A stretch of 64,000 nt of DNA from Labrys sp. KNU-23 (GTDB taxonomy: Bacteria; Pseudomonadota; Alphaproteobacteria; Rhizobiales; Labraceae). This document shows positions 9,030 to 17,873 of the stretch, one piece after another. The notes beneath the pieces were generated by a model. That model worked only from the letters and a program-made list of their open reading frames with translations, was not told the origin of the DNA and ran no database searches. The translations under genes were made by a program, and so were the position numbers. The DNA lies in contig NZ_CP043489.1 in assembly GCF_008330945.1 (NCBI RefSeq), positions 3,049,501 through 3,113,500 of the forward strand. Reading direction: 5' to 3'. Position 1 is the first letter of the stretch; every line of letters begins with the position of its first letter.

Positions 9030-9494
9030 ATGACGCAAGCCATTGACCGGGTCCGGCAGGCCCTGCTGCAGGCCGGGCATCCCGACACCATCGCGATGTT
9101 CGCCGAGGGCACCCATACCGCCGCCGAGGCTGCCGCTTCCGTGGGCTGCAGTGTTGCCCAGATCGCCAAGTCGATCATCTTCCGCTCGGGCGAGACGCCG
9201 ATCCTGGTGGTCGCCTCCGGCATCAACCGCATTGACCGCGCCAAGGTCGGCGCCGCCCTTGGCCGCAAGGTCGAGCGGGCCGATCCGGCCTGGGTCGAGA
9301 CCACCACCGGCTTTGCGGTGGGCGGTGTGGCGCCGGTCGGGCATCTGGCGCCGGCCCTCATCCTGATCGACGAGGACCTGCTGGCCCTCGATCCGGTCTG
9401 GGCCGCGGCGGGGTCACCCACCCATGCCTTCCGCACCACGCCGGCCGACCTCGTCAGGGTGACCGGCGGTTCGGTGGCAAATGTGAAGGCCTGA
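9030..9494 (+). CDS. YbaK/EbsC-type aminoacyl-tRNA editing (deacylase) domain protein
   Basis: 154 aa. A single YbaK/ProX-type domain: AAASVGCSVAQIAKSIIF, the GINRIDRAKVGAALG helix, and GFAVGGVAPVGH are family hallmarks. Relatives hydrolyse mischarged tRNA, such as Cys- or Ala-tRNAPro, as free-standing editing factors in the cytoplasm. GAGGACGATTTC precedes the ATG and serves as ribosome site. It is flanked by the palindrome at 8881-8953 and the MITE-like element at 9540-9726, so it is probably monocistronic. Which tRNA it edits cannot be read from sequence. Confidence 0.88.
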   Translation: MTQAIDRVRQALLQAGHPDTIAMFAEGTHTAAEAAASVGCSVAQIAKSIIFRSGETPILVVASGINRIDRAKVGAALGRKVERADPAWVETTTGFAVGGVAPVGHLAPALILIDEDLLALDPVWAAAGSPTHAFRTTPADLVRVTGGSVANVKA

Positions 9495-9539
9495 GCGTTC
9501 CGGGCCCCGGCAGGCCCGGCGCGTCCCATCCCGTTTGCC

Positions 9540-9726
9540 GGTCTCAGGGGTCAATGCAGTTCACTTAAGCGTTTCGGGGGGCTCGACCTTTGTCATTGCC
9601 GGGCTTGACCCGGCAATCCAGCTCCCCGACGGTTCGTCCGAGCGGCTTCTGGGTAGCCGGGTCAAGCCCGGCTATGACAAAGTGGGGCGGTTCCTGCTTA
9701 AGTGAACCGTATTAGGTCTCAGGGGT
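9540..9726. mobile_element. MITE-like element with terminal inverted repeats and 12-bp target-site duplication
   Basis: The 12-bp direct repeat GGTCTCAGGGGT is present at 9540-9551 and 9715-9726. Between the copies lies a 163-bp element (9552-9714) whose ends are imperfect 19-bp inverted repeats, AATRCRGTTCACTTAAGC in the conserved part, with the 12-bp core identical. Inside is a second inverted pair (9588-9620 with 9650-9682) built on the CCGGGCTTGACCCGG palindrome. There is no ORF for a transposase. The right copy of the duplication includes the stop codon of the DUF2000 gene, so insertion happened at the 3' end of that gene without breaking it. Confidence 0.8.
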
Positions 9727-10126
9727 GCATTTTCGCGCCCTTGACGATCTTGTCGACGAGCTTCTTGTCGGCCCGCAGTGCAATGCCGACCACCTTGGCG
9801 TCGTCGGCGGCGAAATCGGCAAAGACGGCGCGATTGGCGGCATCGTGGCCGGTCTCGAACATCTCCTCGATATAGAGCGAGGTCCTGACGCCCCGGTCGA
9901 GCGAGCGGCGGTGGATGGCGCCCATCGTTTCCGCATCCGCGGCCAGCACGATGGCCGGCTGCACCGACAGGGCGTTGTAGAAGCGCCCTGTGCGATCACG
10001 ATAGGCTTCGCCGATCATGTCGGGTGCCTGGGCGACGATGCCGCTGGTGAGGAAGGCGGTGACGTTGAGCGCCTGCCAGGCGGCAAGATCGTCTCGCAAC
10101 ACGATGGCAAACTTGGTATCGAACAT
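9719..10126 (-). CDS. DUF2000 family protein
   Basis: 135 aa from ATG at 10126 (MFDTKFAIVLRDDL), the usual length for DUF2000, a small cytoplasmic family of unknown function. The frame continues upstream but only through the antisense of the AraC gene. The gene starts 2 bp from the divergent AraC-type regulator start. Its last codons and stop form one copy of the target duplication made by the neighbouring MITE-like element. It is probably the target of the adjacent regulator; this is inference from position. Confidence 0.85.
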   Translation of the reverse strand: MFDTKFAIVLRDDLAAWQALNVTAFLTSGIVAQAPDMIGEAYRDRTGRFYNALSVQPAIVLAADAETMGAIHRRSLDRGVRTSLYIEEMFETGHDAANRAVFADFAADDAKVVGIALRADKKLVDKIVKGAKMHP

Positions 10127-10128
10127 GA

Positions 10129-11055
10129 ATGACGACTTTCGAGTCTGAATCTTTGGATGCCGAGCCCCAGGCCGGTCCCTTGCCGCCATCCCTAGGGCGG
10201 CAGGCCTTCCAGGGTCTTGAACGTTCGTGCGACGACGGCATCCGCACGGCGCCGCCACTGCCCGGCATCGAGCGCATGGAAGCCTGGTTTCACGGCAACG
10301 CCTTCGAACTCCACCGCCATGATACCTATGCCGTCGGCGTCACCCTCGACGGTGTCCAGAGCTTCCGTTACCGCGGCGCCTCGCGCGCCAGCCTGCCGGG
10401 GCAGGTGCTGGTGCTGCATCCCGATGAGCTGCATGATGGCGGTGCCGGCACCGAAGAGGGATTGCATTACCGCATCCTCTATCTGGAGCCCTCGCTCCTG
10501 ATGCGCGGCCTTGGCGACGGAGCGGTATCGCTGCCCTTCCTGCGCCAACCGGTTTTCAGCGATCCGGCGTTGCGCGAGGATATTCTCGCTTTGCTCGGCC
10601 CACTCGATCGCGGGCTGGAGGAGCTCACCGCCGACGATCTCCTTGCCCGCCTGGCACAGGGCCTGGCGCGCCATGCCGGCCAGCCGCTCAAGCCTCTCGG
10701 CAGCCTGGCCTGGCGGCAGGTCGACCGGGTGCGCGACTATCTCGAGGCCCATGCCCTCGAGGCGGTGCGGTCGGAGGAACTGGAGGAGATCGCGGGGCTC
10801 GACCGCTATGCCCTGTCCCGGCATTTCCGCGCCGCCTTCGCCACCAGCCCGCACCGCTTCCTGCTGATGCGGCGCCTGGGGCAGGCCCGCGCCCTGATCG
10901 CGGCGGGCGAATCGCTCGCCGAGGTCGCCGCCGCCACCGGCTTTGCCGATCAGAGCCACCTCACCCGCCATTTCAAGAAAGCCTATGGGGTGACCCCGGG
11001 GCGCTGGGCCGGTCTGGTCGAGGCGGGGCGACGGACAGGCTCGGCCGCCGCATAG
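10129..11055 (+). CDS. AraC family transcriptional regulator
   Basis: 308 aa. An N-terminal AraC-type cupin ligand domain (HRHDTYAVGVTLDGVQSFRYRG) is followed by two C-terminal HTH motifs (about residues 210-300, ending in TGFADQSHLTRHFKKAYGVTPGRW). The ATG at 10129 lacks a clear ribosome site and lies only 2 bp from the divergent DUF2000 start. The first 40 residues are not typical of the family, so a downstream TTG start is possible. AraC proteins with this cupin often activate a neighbouring exporter or detoxification gene. It converges on the amidohydrolase gene with a 16-bp gap. Confidence 0.88.
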   Translation: MTTFESESLDAEPQAGPLPPSLGRQAFQGLERSCDDGIRTAPPLPGIERMEAWFHGNAFELHRHDTYAVGVTLDGVQSFRYRGASRASLPGQVLVLHPDELHDGGAGTEEGLHYRILYLEPSLLMRGLGDGAVSLPFLRQPVFSDPALREDILALLGPLDRGLEELTADDLLARLAQGLARHAGQPLKPLGSLAWRQVDRVRDYLEAHALEAVRSEELEEIAGLDRYALSRHFRAAFATSPHRFLLMRRLGQARALIAAGESLAEVAAATGFADQSHLTRHFKKAYGVTPGRWAGLVEAGRRTGSAAA

Positions 11056-11071
11056 AACATTTTTCCGCTGG

Positions 11072-12580
11072 TCAACCGCGAGAACCGGCGTATCGGTCCA
11101 TGCCGACATCCAGGGCCGTGGCACGCTGGTGCATCTGCTCGAAATAGGGGTGGAAGATGGCGTTGCGGGCTTCGATCTCGGCATGACCAGCCAGGAAAGC
11201 CGGCATGGCCTCGCGGATCTCGGCTAGGACGGCTTCCTCGTCGATGCGGGTCAACAGGCCCTGTTCCACCACGATCTCGCCCTCGACCATCACGCGTTCG
11301 ATCGAAGCGCCGTTCTCGGCATGGACGAGCTGCCTGACGATGTCGTTGAGTGGCGTGAAGGCGAGGCTGTCGAGCCGAAGCATGATCAGGTCGGCGCGCT
11401 TGCCGACTTCGAGCGAACCGGTGATCTCGCCCAGCAGGGCGCTACGCGCGCCGCCCAGCGTGGCAGCGTTGAGGATTTCCCGGGCGGAGACCCAGCGCTC
11501 ATGATCCGGGCCGGTGGCGCTCTGCACCAGGGCGGCCGTACGCATGACGTCGAAGATGCGCGCGCTGTCGTTCGAGCACACACCATCGGTGCCGAGACCG
11601 ATGGTAACCCCGGCATCGATGAGGCGGCGGAGCGGCGCGATGCCGGCACCGAGCTTCAGGTTGGAGACGGCATTATGGGCCACCGAGCAGCCCGCCGCAC
11701 CCATCAGGGCGATATCCTCCTCATCGACCCAGACGGAGTGGGCGATGGTGATGCCGGCATGCAGCAGGCCGAGGTCGTACAGATAGCGGATCAGGCTCTT
11801 GCCGTGGAAAAGCTGTCCCGTCACCGCCTGGGTCTTGGTCTCCAGGATGTGGGTATGGAACGGCACGCGCCATTGCCGGGCCAGTTCGTCGCAGGCCAGC
11901 ATCAGGTCGGGCGTGCAGCGCTGGGGCGCGGAGGGAGCGATCATGAAGCGCAGCCGCCCGGCCTTGTCCTGGAAGGCCGCCAGGGCGGATCGGCAATAGT
12001 CGACATAGGCGGCAGCGGTGATCGGCGGGCCGAAATCAAGTTTGGCCTGCAGGTCGGCCGGCATGGTCTGGCGGCCATAAGCGACGGCATCGAGCGGGTG
12101 GATGTTCATCACCGCGCTGGAGACATTGGCGCGGATGCCGGCATCCTCATAGGCACGGAACACGGTGCCGAGCCTGTCGAGATCGTGACTGGGCGGGTCG
12201 AAGAAATCGTCGCAGAGCAGGGTGACGCCGCCCTTCAGCGATTCCATCGCGAGTAGCAGCGTACGCAGATAGACAAGGCGCGGCGGCAGCAGCGGGCCCA
12301 TCAGCAGCGGATAGGCATAGAGCAGCCACAATTCCAGCGGCAGGCGTTCATAACGGCCCCGGAAGAAGGTTTCGCCGGAATGGGTGTGGGCGTTGACGAG
12401 GCCCGGCATCACCAGCCGGCCGCGCCCGTCGATCAGTCTCGCACCGGGGTGGTCGCCAAGATCAGGGCCGATGGCGGCGATGCGATTGCCCTCGACCAGG
12501 AGGTCGCCGCTGAAGGGCGTGCTGCCCTGTTCGCCGCCCATGGCGAGGATGGTGGCGTTGCGGATCAGGGTTGTGTTCAT
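11072..12580 (-). CDS. amidohydrolase family protein (cytosine/guanine deaminase or SAH/MTA deaminase-like)
   Basis: 502 aa from ATG at 12580; the apparent longer frame to 13171 is a shadow of the VOC gene. Metal ligands are visible: HTH (H65, H67) in NAHTHSGE, a histidine in PFHTHILET, IAHSVWV, and the aspartate of GLGTDGVCSN. The fold is the TIM-barrel deaminase/chlorohydrolase group that hydrolyses exocyclic amines of nucleobases and N-heterocycles. It overlaps the VOC gene by 4 bp (ATGA) and ends the nine-gene run that carries a BMP-type importer. A nucleobase-like substrate is plausible but unproven. Confidence 0.88.
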   Translation of the reverse strand: MNTTLIRNATILAMGGEQGSTPFSGDLLVEGNRIAAIGPDLGDHPGARLIDGRGRLVMPGLVNAHTHSGETFFRGRYERLPLELWLLYAYPLLMGPLLPPRLVYLRTLLLAMESLKGGVTLLCDDFFDPPSHDLDRLGTVFRAYEDAGIRANVSSAVMNIHPLDAVAYGRQTMPADLQAKLDFGPPITAAAYVDYCRSALAAFQDKAGRLRFMIAPSAPQRCTPDLMLACDELARQWRVPFHTHILETKTQAVTGQLFHGKSLIRYLYDLGLLHAGITIAHSVWVDEEDIALMGAAGCSVAHNAVSNLKLGAGIAPLRRLIDAGVTIGLGTDGVCSNDSARIFDVMRTAALVQSATGPDHERWVSAREILNAATLGGARSALLGEITGSLEVGKRADLIMLRLDSLAFTPLNDIVRQLVHAENGASIERVMVEGEIVVEQGLLTRIDEEAVLAEIREAMPAFLAGHAEIEARNAIFHPYFEQMHQRATALDVGMDRYAGSRG

Positions 12581-13005
12581 GCCAGTTTCCCCGGCGCGCC
12601 GCCGTCCAGCCAGGCATAGAGTTCCCAGACCTCCCCGTCCGGTCCGGCGAAATAGCAGCAGCGGGCATTCCAGGCATAATCGGCGGGCGGCCTTTCGAAG
12701 GCCACGCCCTTGGCGGCGAGCTCGGCATGGCAGGCATCCAGCTCGGCCGGCGAGGACATCAGCACGGCGATCAGCACGTTGTGATGGCCCGAACCGCGCT
12801 CGGCCGACAGGCCAGCGTGACGGCTGATATGGCCGATCTCCCACAGGGCCAGGGTCAGCCCGGCGCCGTTGAAATCGGCAAAACCGGGGGCGCGATGCTT
12901 CAGGGCGAAGCCGAGCTTGCCGGTGTAGAAGGCGATCGAACGCTCGATGTCGGCGGTGAGGATGCAGACATCGCTGATCGCGTGGCGTTGGGCAAAGGCC
13001 GTCAT
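12577..13005 (-). CDS. VOC family (glyoxalase/bleomycin-resistance fold) protein
   Basis: 142 aa with two beta-alpha-beta-beta-beta modules: SIAFYTGKLGFALKHR near the N-terminus and FAGPDGEVWELYAW near the C-terminus, where the terminal glutamate is a usual metal ligand. VOC proteins include isomerases, dioxygenases and hydrolases, so the reaction cannot be named. The ATG at 13005 lies 2 bp after the permease stop (13008), and the gene overlaps the amidohydrolase start by 4 bp. Tight coupling to importer and deaminase suggests a catabolic step on the imported compound. Confidence 0.85.
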   Translation of the reverse strand: MTAFAQRHAISDVCILTADIERSIAFYTGKLGFALKHRAPGFADFNGAGLTLALWEIGHISRHAGLSAERGSGHHNVLIAVLMSSPAELDACHAELAAKGVAFERPPADYAWNARCCYFAGPDGEVWELYAWLDGGAPGKLA

Positions 13006-13007
13006 TG

Positions 13008-13901
13008 TCAGTAATCCCGTAATTCGCCGCCGGTCGCGGCTGCCTTGACGCCACCGCGTAGTTGCCCGCTGATCCACACGCCCAGCACCGTGGCGAGATA
13101 GGGCAGTGCGAGCAGGAGATCGCGGGGCACCTTGTCGCCGAAGACGAGCTGGGCCCGGATACCGAGTGCATCGACGACGGAAAAGAAGAGCGCGGCTAGC
13201 GCCGAGCCGATCGGATGGCCGCCGCCGAAGATCACCGAGGCGAAGCCCATGAAGCCGCGGCCGGCCGTCATGTTGATGCTGAAGAGCTGGAGCGTGCCGA
13301 GCGCCAGTTCGGCGCCGCCGAGGGCGCAGAGCACGCCGCCGCCCATCAGCGCGATCAGGCGCATGCGGGCCGGCGCCACGCCGACGCTGCGGGCGGCGAA
13401 GGGGTGCTCGCCGCAGGCTGTCAGTTGCAGGCCGAAACGGGTGCGCCGCACGATCACCCAGAGCGCCAGCACCACGAAGGGCATTGATATCACCAGCACG
13501 GAGAGTACCCCGAAGGGGCCGAAGGCCTCGCCGAGCCGGGGCAGCCCCCGGCCGGCCATCACCGAGGCCTGGCTGCCATAGATGGCCTGGACGGCGAGAT
13601 CCGTGCCACCGAGCCCGAGGCCGGTGAGGCCGAGGCCGGCGATGATCGGATGGGCGCGCAGCTTCTCGACCACGAACCACAGCAGCATCGAGCCGAGCAC
13701 GCAGACCACGATGGCAAGGCCGAGGCCGAAGGCGACAGAGCCGGATTTGGCGGTGCCGACGGCGGCGGCGCAGGCGCCCGCGATCATCAGCCCTTCCAGG
13801 CCGAGATTCCAGATGCCGGCGCGCTGGGCCAGCATGCCGGCCATGGCCACATAGATCAGCGGCGTGCCCGAACGCAGGATGGCAATGAGGATGTCGCTCA
13901 T
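13008..13901 (-). CDS. nucleoside-type ABC transporter permease (BmpC/NupQ/RnsD group)
   Basis: 297 aa, eight to ten hydrophobic helices. The IWNLGLEGLMIAGA motif marks the second permease of BMP-type importers for nucleosides and related ligands. It overlaps the partner permease gene by 4 bp (ATGA) and is followed 2 bp later by the VOC gene. With 13898-14947, 14944-16536 and 16745-17797 it makes a complete importer. Confidence 0.92.
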   Translation of the reverse strand: MSDILIAILRSGTPLIYVAMAGMLAQRAGIWNLGLEGLMIAGACAAAVGTAKSGSVAFGLGLAIVVCVLGSMLLWFVVEKLRAHPIIAGLGLTGLGLGGTDLAVQAIYGSQASVMAGRGLPRLGEAFGPFGVLSVLVISMPFVVLALWVIVRRTRFGLQLTACGEHPFAARSVGVAPARMRLIALMGGGVLCALGGAELALGTLQLFSINMTAGRGFMGFASVIFGGGHPIGSALAALFFSVVDALGIRAQLVFGDKVPRDLLLALPYLATVLGVWISGQLRGGVKAAATGGELRDY

Positions 13902-14947
13902 GGCTGGGTCCTCCGCGCCGGCAGGCGCCGCTTGATGAAGTCGGGCAGCAGCCAGGTGCGCGCCGTGATGAACAAAGCGATGGCGGCGTTGATCACGTCG
14001 ATGGCGGCGGCCGGCAGGCCGGCGATCACCGGCAGATAGAGGCTGGCGGCGGCAAGGCCGCCGAAGAACAGCGAGACGATGGCCGCGCCGGCCACGGACA
14101 GGCCCGCGACCAGGGCGATCAGGATCGCGGTGAAGCCATGGCCGGGCAGGAAACCGCTGACCAGGCGGCCATTGGGACCGAGCAGCTCGATCGAGCCGGC
14201 GAGGCCCGCCAGGGCGCCTGAGATCAGGAAGGCCGAAAGCCCGAGGCGCGAGAGCCGGGCTCCCTGCCAGGCGATCATCACCGCGTTGCGGCCGGCCAGG
14301 CTGGAGAGCACGCCATAGGCGGTGCGGTTCACCAGGAGCCAGACCAGCACTAGCACCAGCACGGACAGCGCGATCATGGTGGGCGAGATGCCGACCGAGG
14401 TGGCGATGCGATAGGCGGAAGCGACGGGGCGGCTTGCGGTGACCTGTCCGGTGCCGGAGGGATCCTTTAGCGGGCCGGAAGTGACATAGACCAGCAGCAG
14501 GCCGGCCATGAAATTGCCCATCAGCGTGGTGATCACCTCGTCGGTGCCGTAGCGCAGCCTGAGGAAGCCGGGCCAGGCCGCCCACAGGGCGCCCGCCAGC
14601 ATGCCGGCCAGCATGGCCACGGGCACCACGACCAATGCGGGTGCGCCGTTCAACAGCTGGGCGGCCGTCGCCGCGCCGATGGCACCGAGATAGAACTGGC
14701 CCTGCGCCCCGACATTGAAATAGCCGCAGCGAAAGCAGACCAGCACGCCGGCGGCGGTGATCACCAGCGGCAGGGCCCAGCGCAGGCTCTTCATCAGCGC
14801 ATTGGGCGAGGTGAAGGCGCCGTCGGCGATGCTGCGGAACATGTCCGGGGCCGAATAGCCGGCAAATTCGAACACGATGCCGCACAGGCCGAGCGCCAGG
14901 GCAACGAAGCTGACGGCGCGCAGGATGGAAAGGAGGCGGGCGGTCAT
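13898..14947 (-). CDS. nucleoside-type ABC transporter permease (BmpB/NupP/RnsC group)
   Basis: 349 aa integral membrane protein with the family motif CGYFNVGAQGQFYLGAIGA and TDEVITTLMGNF. It starts at 14947, overlapping the ATPase stop by 4 bp, and ends overlapping the second permease start by 4 bp. It forms a heterodimeric channel with the product of 13008-13901 in BMP-type importers, which mostly carry purine or pyrimidine nucleosides. Confidence 0.92.
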   Translation of the reverse strand: MTARLLSILRAVSFVALALGLCGIVFEFAGYSAPDMFRSIADGAFTSPNALMKSLRWALPLVITAAGVLVCFRCGYFNVGAQGQFYLGAIGAATAAQLLNGAPALVVVPVAMLAGMLAGALWAAWPGFLRLRYGTDEVITTLMGNFMAGLLLVYVTSGPLKDPSGTGQVTASRPVASAYRIATSVGISPTMIALSVLVLVLVWLLVNRTAYGVLSSLAGRNAVMIAWQGARLSRLGLSAFLISGALAGLAGSIELLGPNGRLVSGFLPGHGFTAILIALVAGLSVAGAAIVSLFFGGLAAASLYLPVIAGLPAAAIDVINAAIALFITARTWLLPDFIKRRLPARRTQP

Positions 14948-16536
14948 GCGGCTTCCTCCAGGCCGACGTCGCCGACCATGGCCTGGCCCACCGCCGCGAT
15001 GTCGAAGGGAGCGGTGAACTCGGCGACGATGCGGCCGGAGAACATCACGACCACGCGGTCGGCGATGTCGAAGAGTTCGTCGAGGTCGGAGGAGATCAGC
15101 AGCACGCCGCAGCCCTGGTCGCGGCAGGCTCTGAGCGCGCGCCAGACGAAGGCGGTGGCGCCGATGTCGAGGCCGCGAGTGGGCTGGGCCGCGATGACCA
15201 GCCGCGCCGTCTCGTCGATCTCACGGGCGAGAATGACTTTCTGGGCATTGCCTCCCGAAAGCGAGCCGGCCGGCTGGGTGGTGGTGGCGAAGCGGACGTC
15301 CCACCCGTGCAGGCTGGCCTGGCAGGCCTTCCGCAGCCTGGAGGGAGCGACGAAAGACAGGATGCGCCCCAGCAGCAGGTTGCGGGCGGCCCAGTTCTCC
15401 CACAGCGAGCTGGTCAGGCTCAGCCCCTCGCTGTTGCGGTCGAAGGGAATGATGCGCAGGCCGGCGGCGCGGCGCTCGAGCACGGGGCGCCTGGTGACAT
15501 CCAGTCCATCGAGCGCGATGGTGCCGCGTTCCAGGCCGACGAGCCCGGCGAGGGCACGGACCAGCGTCTGCTGGCCATTGCCTTCGACACCGGCAATGCC
15601 GACGATCTCGCCGCCACGGATGGCGAGGTCGGCCCGGTCGAGCGGGCGCCCTTCGCCGTCGGGGCGGGTGGTGACGGCCTTCATGTCGAGGATGGGGGCG
15701 GCCGCGGATGGCATTGCGGCGTGGGTGGGAGGCGCGCTGGCACCCTCGCCGACCAGTGCGGCCTTGTCCGCCTTGTCGAGCCCGGCGGCGGTGCCGATGA
15801 TCGCATTGGCGAGGCGGGTGGCGTCGATGGTGCCCACGGGCACACAGGCCTCGATCAGGCGTCCGCCGCGCAGGACGCTGACGGTCTCGGCGATGCCGAG
15901 CACCTCGCGGATCTTGTGCAGGATCAGGATGATGGTGACGCCGCGCTCGCGCAGGCCGCGCAGGCGCTCGAACAGGGTCTCGATACCCGAAGGCGACAGC
16001 ACGGCGGTCGGCTCGTCCAGGATGAGGATGCGGGCATCCGTCACCAGGGCACGGGCGATCTCGACCGCCTGGCGGGTTTCCACCGGCAAATCGCGGATGC
16101 GGGCGCGTGGATCAACCTTCACGCCGAGGCCTTCGAGATGGGTGGCCCAGCGGGCCCGCAGGGTCTTGGCGGAGAACAGCGCTCCGCGACCCTGCGCGCC
16201 GAATTCCATGGCTTCGGCGACGGTGAAGGAGGGCGGCAGGGCGAAGCTCTGATGCACGAGTTCGACCCCGGCGGCGCGGGCGGCATTGACCTTGCCGAGC
16301 GGCACGGGGTGCCCCCCGATCAGCAATTGTCCGGAGGAAGGCCTGACGATGCCGGCGCAGACGCGGGCAAAGGTGGTCTTGCCGGCGCCATTCTGTCCCA
16401 CGACGGCATGGATGCGGCCGGCCTCGAAGCCCAGGCTCACCTGCCTGAGCGCCGCAACCTCGCCGAAGAGGACACTGACATCGCCGCAGGCGAGGGCGGG
16501 CTGGGGCATGGGGGACTTCCCGGATGCAAGGGCCAT
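14944..16536 (-). CDS. nucleoside-type ABC transporter ATP-binding protein (tandem ABC domains)
   Basis: 530 aa from ATG at 16536; an ATG at 16509 with a nearby GGGAAG is an alternative. Domain one has GQNGAGKTT, a diverged signature (LPVETRQAVEIARAL) and ILILDEPTAVLS. Domain two has GVEGNGQQT, LSGGNAQKVILARE and the ABC-type H-loop region. This is the two-domain ATPase of BMP-type importers. The upstream extension to 16608 reads through a repeat and is rejected. The 27-bp-arm palindrome at 16604-16689 separates it from the binding-protein gene. Confidence 0.93.
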   Translation of the reverse strand: MALASGKSPMPQPALACGDVSVLFGEVAALRQVSLGFEAGRIHAVVGQNGAGKTTFARVCAGIVRPSSGQLLIGGHPVPLGKVNAARAAGVELVHQSFALPPSFTVAEAMEFGAQGRGALFSAKTLRARWATHLEGLGVKVDPRARIRDLPVETRQAVEIARALVTDARILILDEPTAVLSPSGIETLFERLRGLRERGVTIILILHKIREVLGIAETVSVLRGGRLIEACVPVGTIDATRLANAIIGTAAGLDKADKAALVGEGASAPPTHAAMPSAAAPILDMKAVTTRPDGEGRPLDRADLAIRGGEIVGIAGVEGNGQQTLVRALAGLVGLERGTIALDGLDVTRRPVLERRAAGLRIIPFDRNSEGLSLTSSLWENWAARNLLLGRILSFVAPSRLRKACQASLHGWDVRFATTTQPAGSLSGGNAQKVILAREIDETARLVIAAQPTRGLDIGATAFVWRALRACRDQGCGVLLISSDLDELFDIADRVVVMFSGRIVAEFTAPFDIAAVGQAMVGDVGLEEAA

Positions 16537-16603
16537 GGGGCTGCGTCCTGTCGGTTGATGGGCTATCGCTACAGTCGTGATTTGGCGGAGACGGTGGGTT
16601 GGC

Positions 16604-16689
16604 GTCATTGCGAGCGCAGCGAAGCAATCCAGGAGCCACGTGCGACGCGTTTTACCAAGACCGGATTGCTTCGCTGCGCTCGCAATGAC
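16604..16689. repeat. intergenic palindrome, 27-bp perfect arms
   Basis: 16604-16630 is the exact reverse complement of 16663-16689, with a 32-bp loop. The arm begins GTCATTGCGAGCGCAGCGA, a repeat style widely dispersed in proteobacterial intergenic DNA. It lies between the binding-protein stop (16745) and the ATPase start (16536), within the transporter operon. Confidence 0.85.
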
Positions 16690-16744
16690 GGAGAAAATGT
16701 CATCGCAAGTGTAACCACGGCTGTAGCCAGGCAGGCTTCGCGCT

Positions 16745-17797
16745 CTACAGCTTGGTGTCGAGCGGCACCTTGAGCGTTCTGGCGATGATCTCCTTCTTTG
16801 CCTTCTCGATGTCGGGCCAGATCTCCTTGGCCTTGGCCACGAGATCGGCCGGACCTTCCTTGAGGAAGGTGTCCGAGAGCTCGAAGTCGATCACGCCGGT
16901 GTCGATGCCGGTGGCGACGTGATGTCCCTTCCAGCCTTCGGCCAGCGCCTTGCTGACTTCCTGATAGAGCGACAGGCCGAAGTCGAGCTTGACGATGGCG
17001 GCGACCGCCTTGGGGCCGAGCTTGTACTGTTCCCTGGAGATGGCGCTGACCAGGCGGCCGGGTGCCTCCGTGGCGGCCTGGATGATGCCGGTGTCGGTTG
17101 CGGCCGAGTCGGTCTGGATATAGTCGACGCCGGACTGGAACAGCTGGTTGGCGATCTCGTGGCCCTTGGCGGGGTCCTGGAACGAGCCGGCGAAGGCGCC
17201 GGTGAACTTGATGTTGGGGCCGATTACCGCGGCCGCGGCCTTGAGGGCATTGAGATCGGCGATCTGGCCGGGAATGCTGGCGCCGCCGATATAGCCGATC
17301 GCCCCCATCTTGGAGATACGGCTGCCGAACAGGCCCGAGAGATAGCAGCCGAGATAATAGTCATAGGCCACCGTCACCACATTCGGGATCGCGGGCTCGA
17401 ATGGGTCGGCGTAGAGCTGCACGAATTTGGTGTTGGGATATTCGGGCGCCACCGCCTTGAAGGGCTCGGCGACCTCGTTGAAGGTCGAGACGACCACGCT
17501 GGCGCCGGCATCACCGAGGCTGCGGAAGATCGATTCATAGGTCGCGGCGTCCTGCGCATAGATGATGCGGGTGGCAAAGCCCTTTTCGCCGGCCAGCTTT
17601 TTCAACGACGCGATCATGCCGTCGACCGGGCCGTTGTCGCCAGCCGCCTGGGTATGCACCAGCGCCACCAGGCCTTCGGCGGCCCGGGCCTGGCTCGACA
17701 GCAGGCCGAGCGCTGCGACGCCCGCTGTGCCGATGAGGAATTGGCGGCGCGATGCCGAATGCCGGAACAGGCCTGAAACGGAGGGAGTCTTCGTCAT
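16745..17797 (-). CDS. BMP family ABC transporter substrate-binding protein
   Basis: 350 aa. A twin-arginine type signal is present (SRRQFLIG at 16-23, then a hydrophobic stretch ending QARA), so folding before export is possible. The mature domain is a BMP/PnrA-like type-I binding protein (TFNEVAEPFKAVAPEYPNTKF, GAIGYIGGASIPGQIADLNA). BMP proteins bind nucleosides or other small amphiphiles for ABC uptake. It begins the importer block, 76 bp after the NIPSNAP stop. Confidence 0.92.
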   Translation of the reverse strand: MTKTPSVSGLFRHSASRRQFLIGTAGVAALGLLSSQARAAEGLVALVHTQAAGDNGPVDGMIASLKKLAGEKGFATRIIYAQDAATYESIFRSLGDAGASVVVSTFNEVAEPFKAVAPEYPNTKFVQLYADPFEPAIPNVVTVAYDYYLGCYLSGLFGSRISKMGAIGYIGGASIPGQIADLNALKAAAAVIGPNIKFTGAFAGSFQDPAKGHEIANQLFQSGVDYIQTDSAATDTGIIQAATEAPGRLVSAISREQYKLGPKAVAAIVKLDFGLSLYQEVSKALAEGWKGHHVATGIDTGVIDFELSDTFLKEGPADLVAKAKEIWPDIEKAKKEIIARTLKVPLDTKL

Positions 17798-17873
17798 CTG
17801 TCAGTTCCCTTCTCTTGATCTGGATGGTGTTGGTTTCTTGTTGTTTTCCGCGACGCTTCGGCGCCCCGGTTCG

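Noticed and set aside
11072..13171. 699-codon minus-strand frame suggesting a fused amidohydrolase
   Set aside because: The first 197 codons are an out-of-frame shadow of the VOC and permease genes. MNTTLIRNATI at 12580 is the real start.
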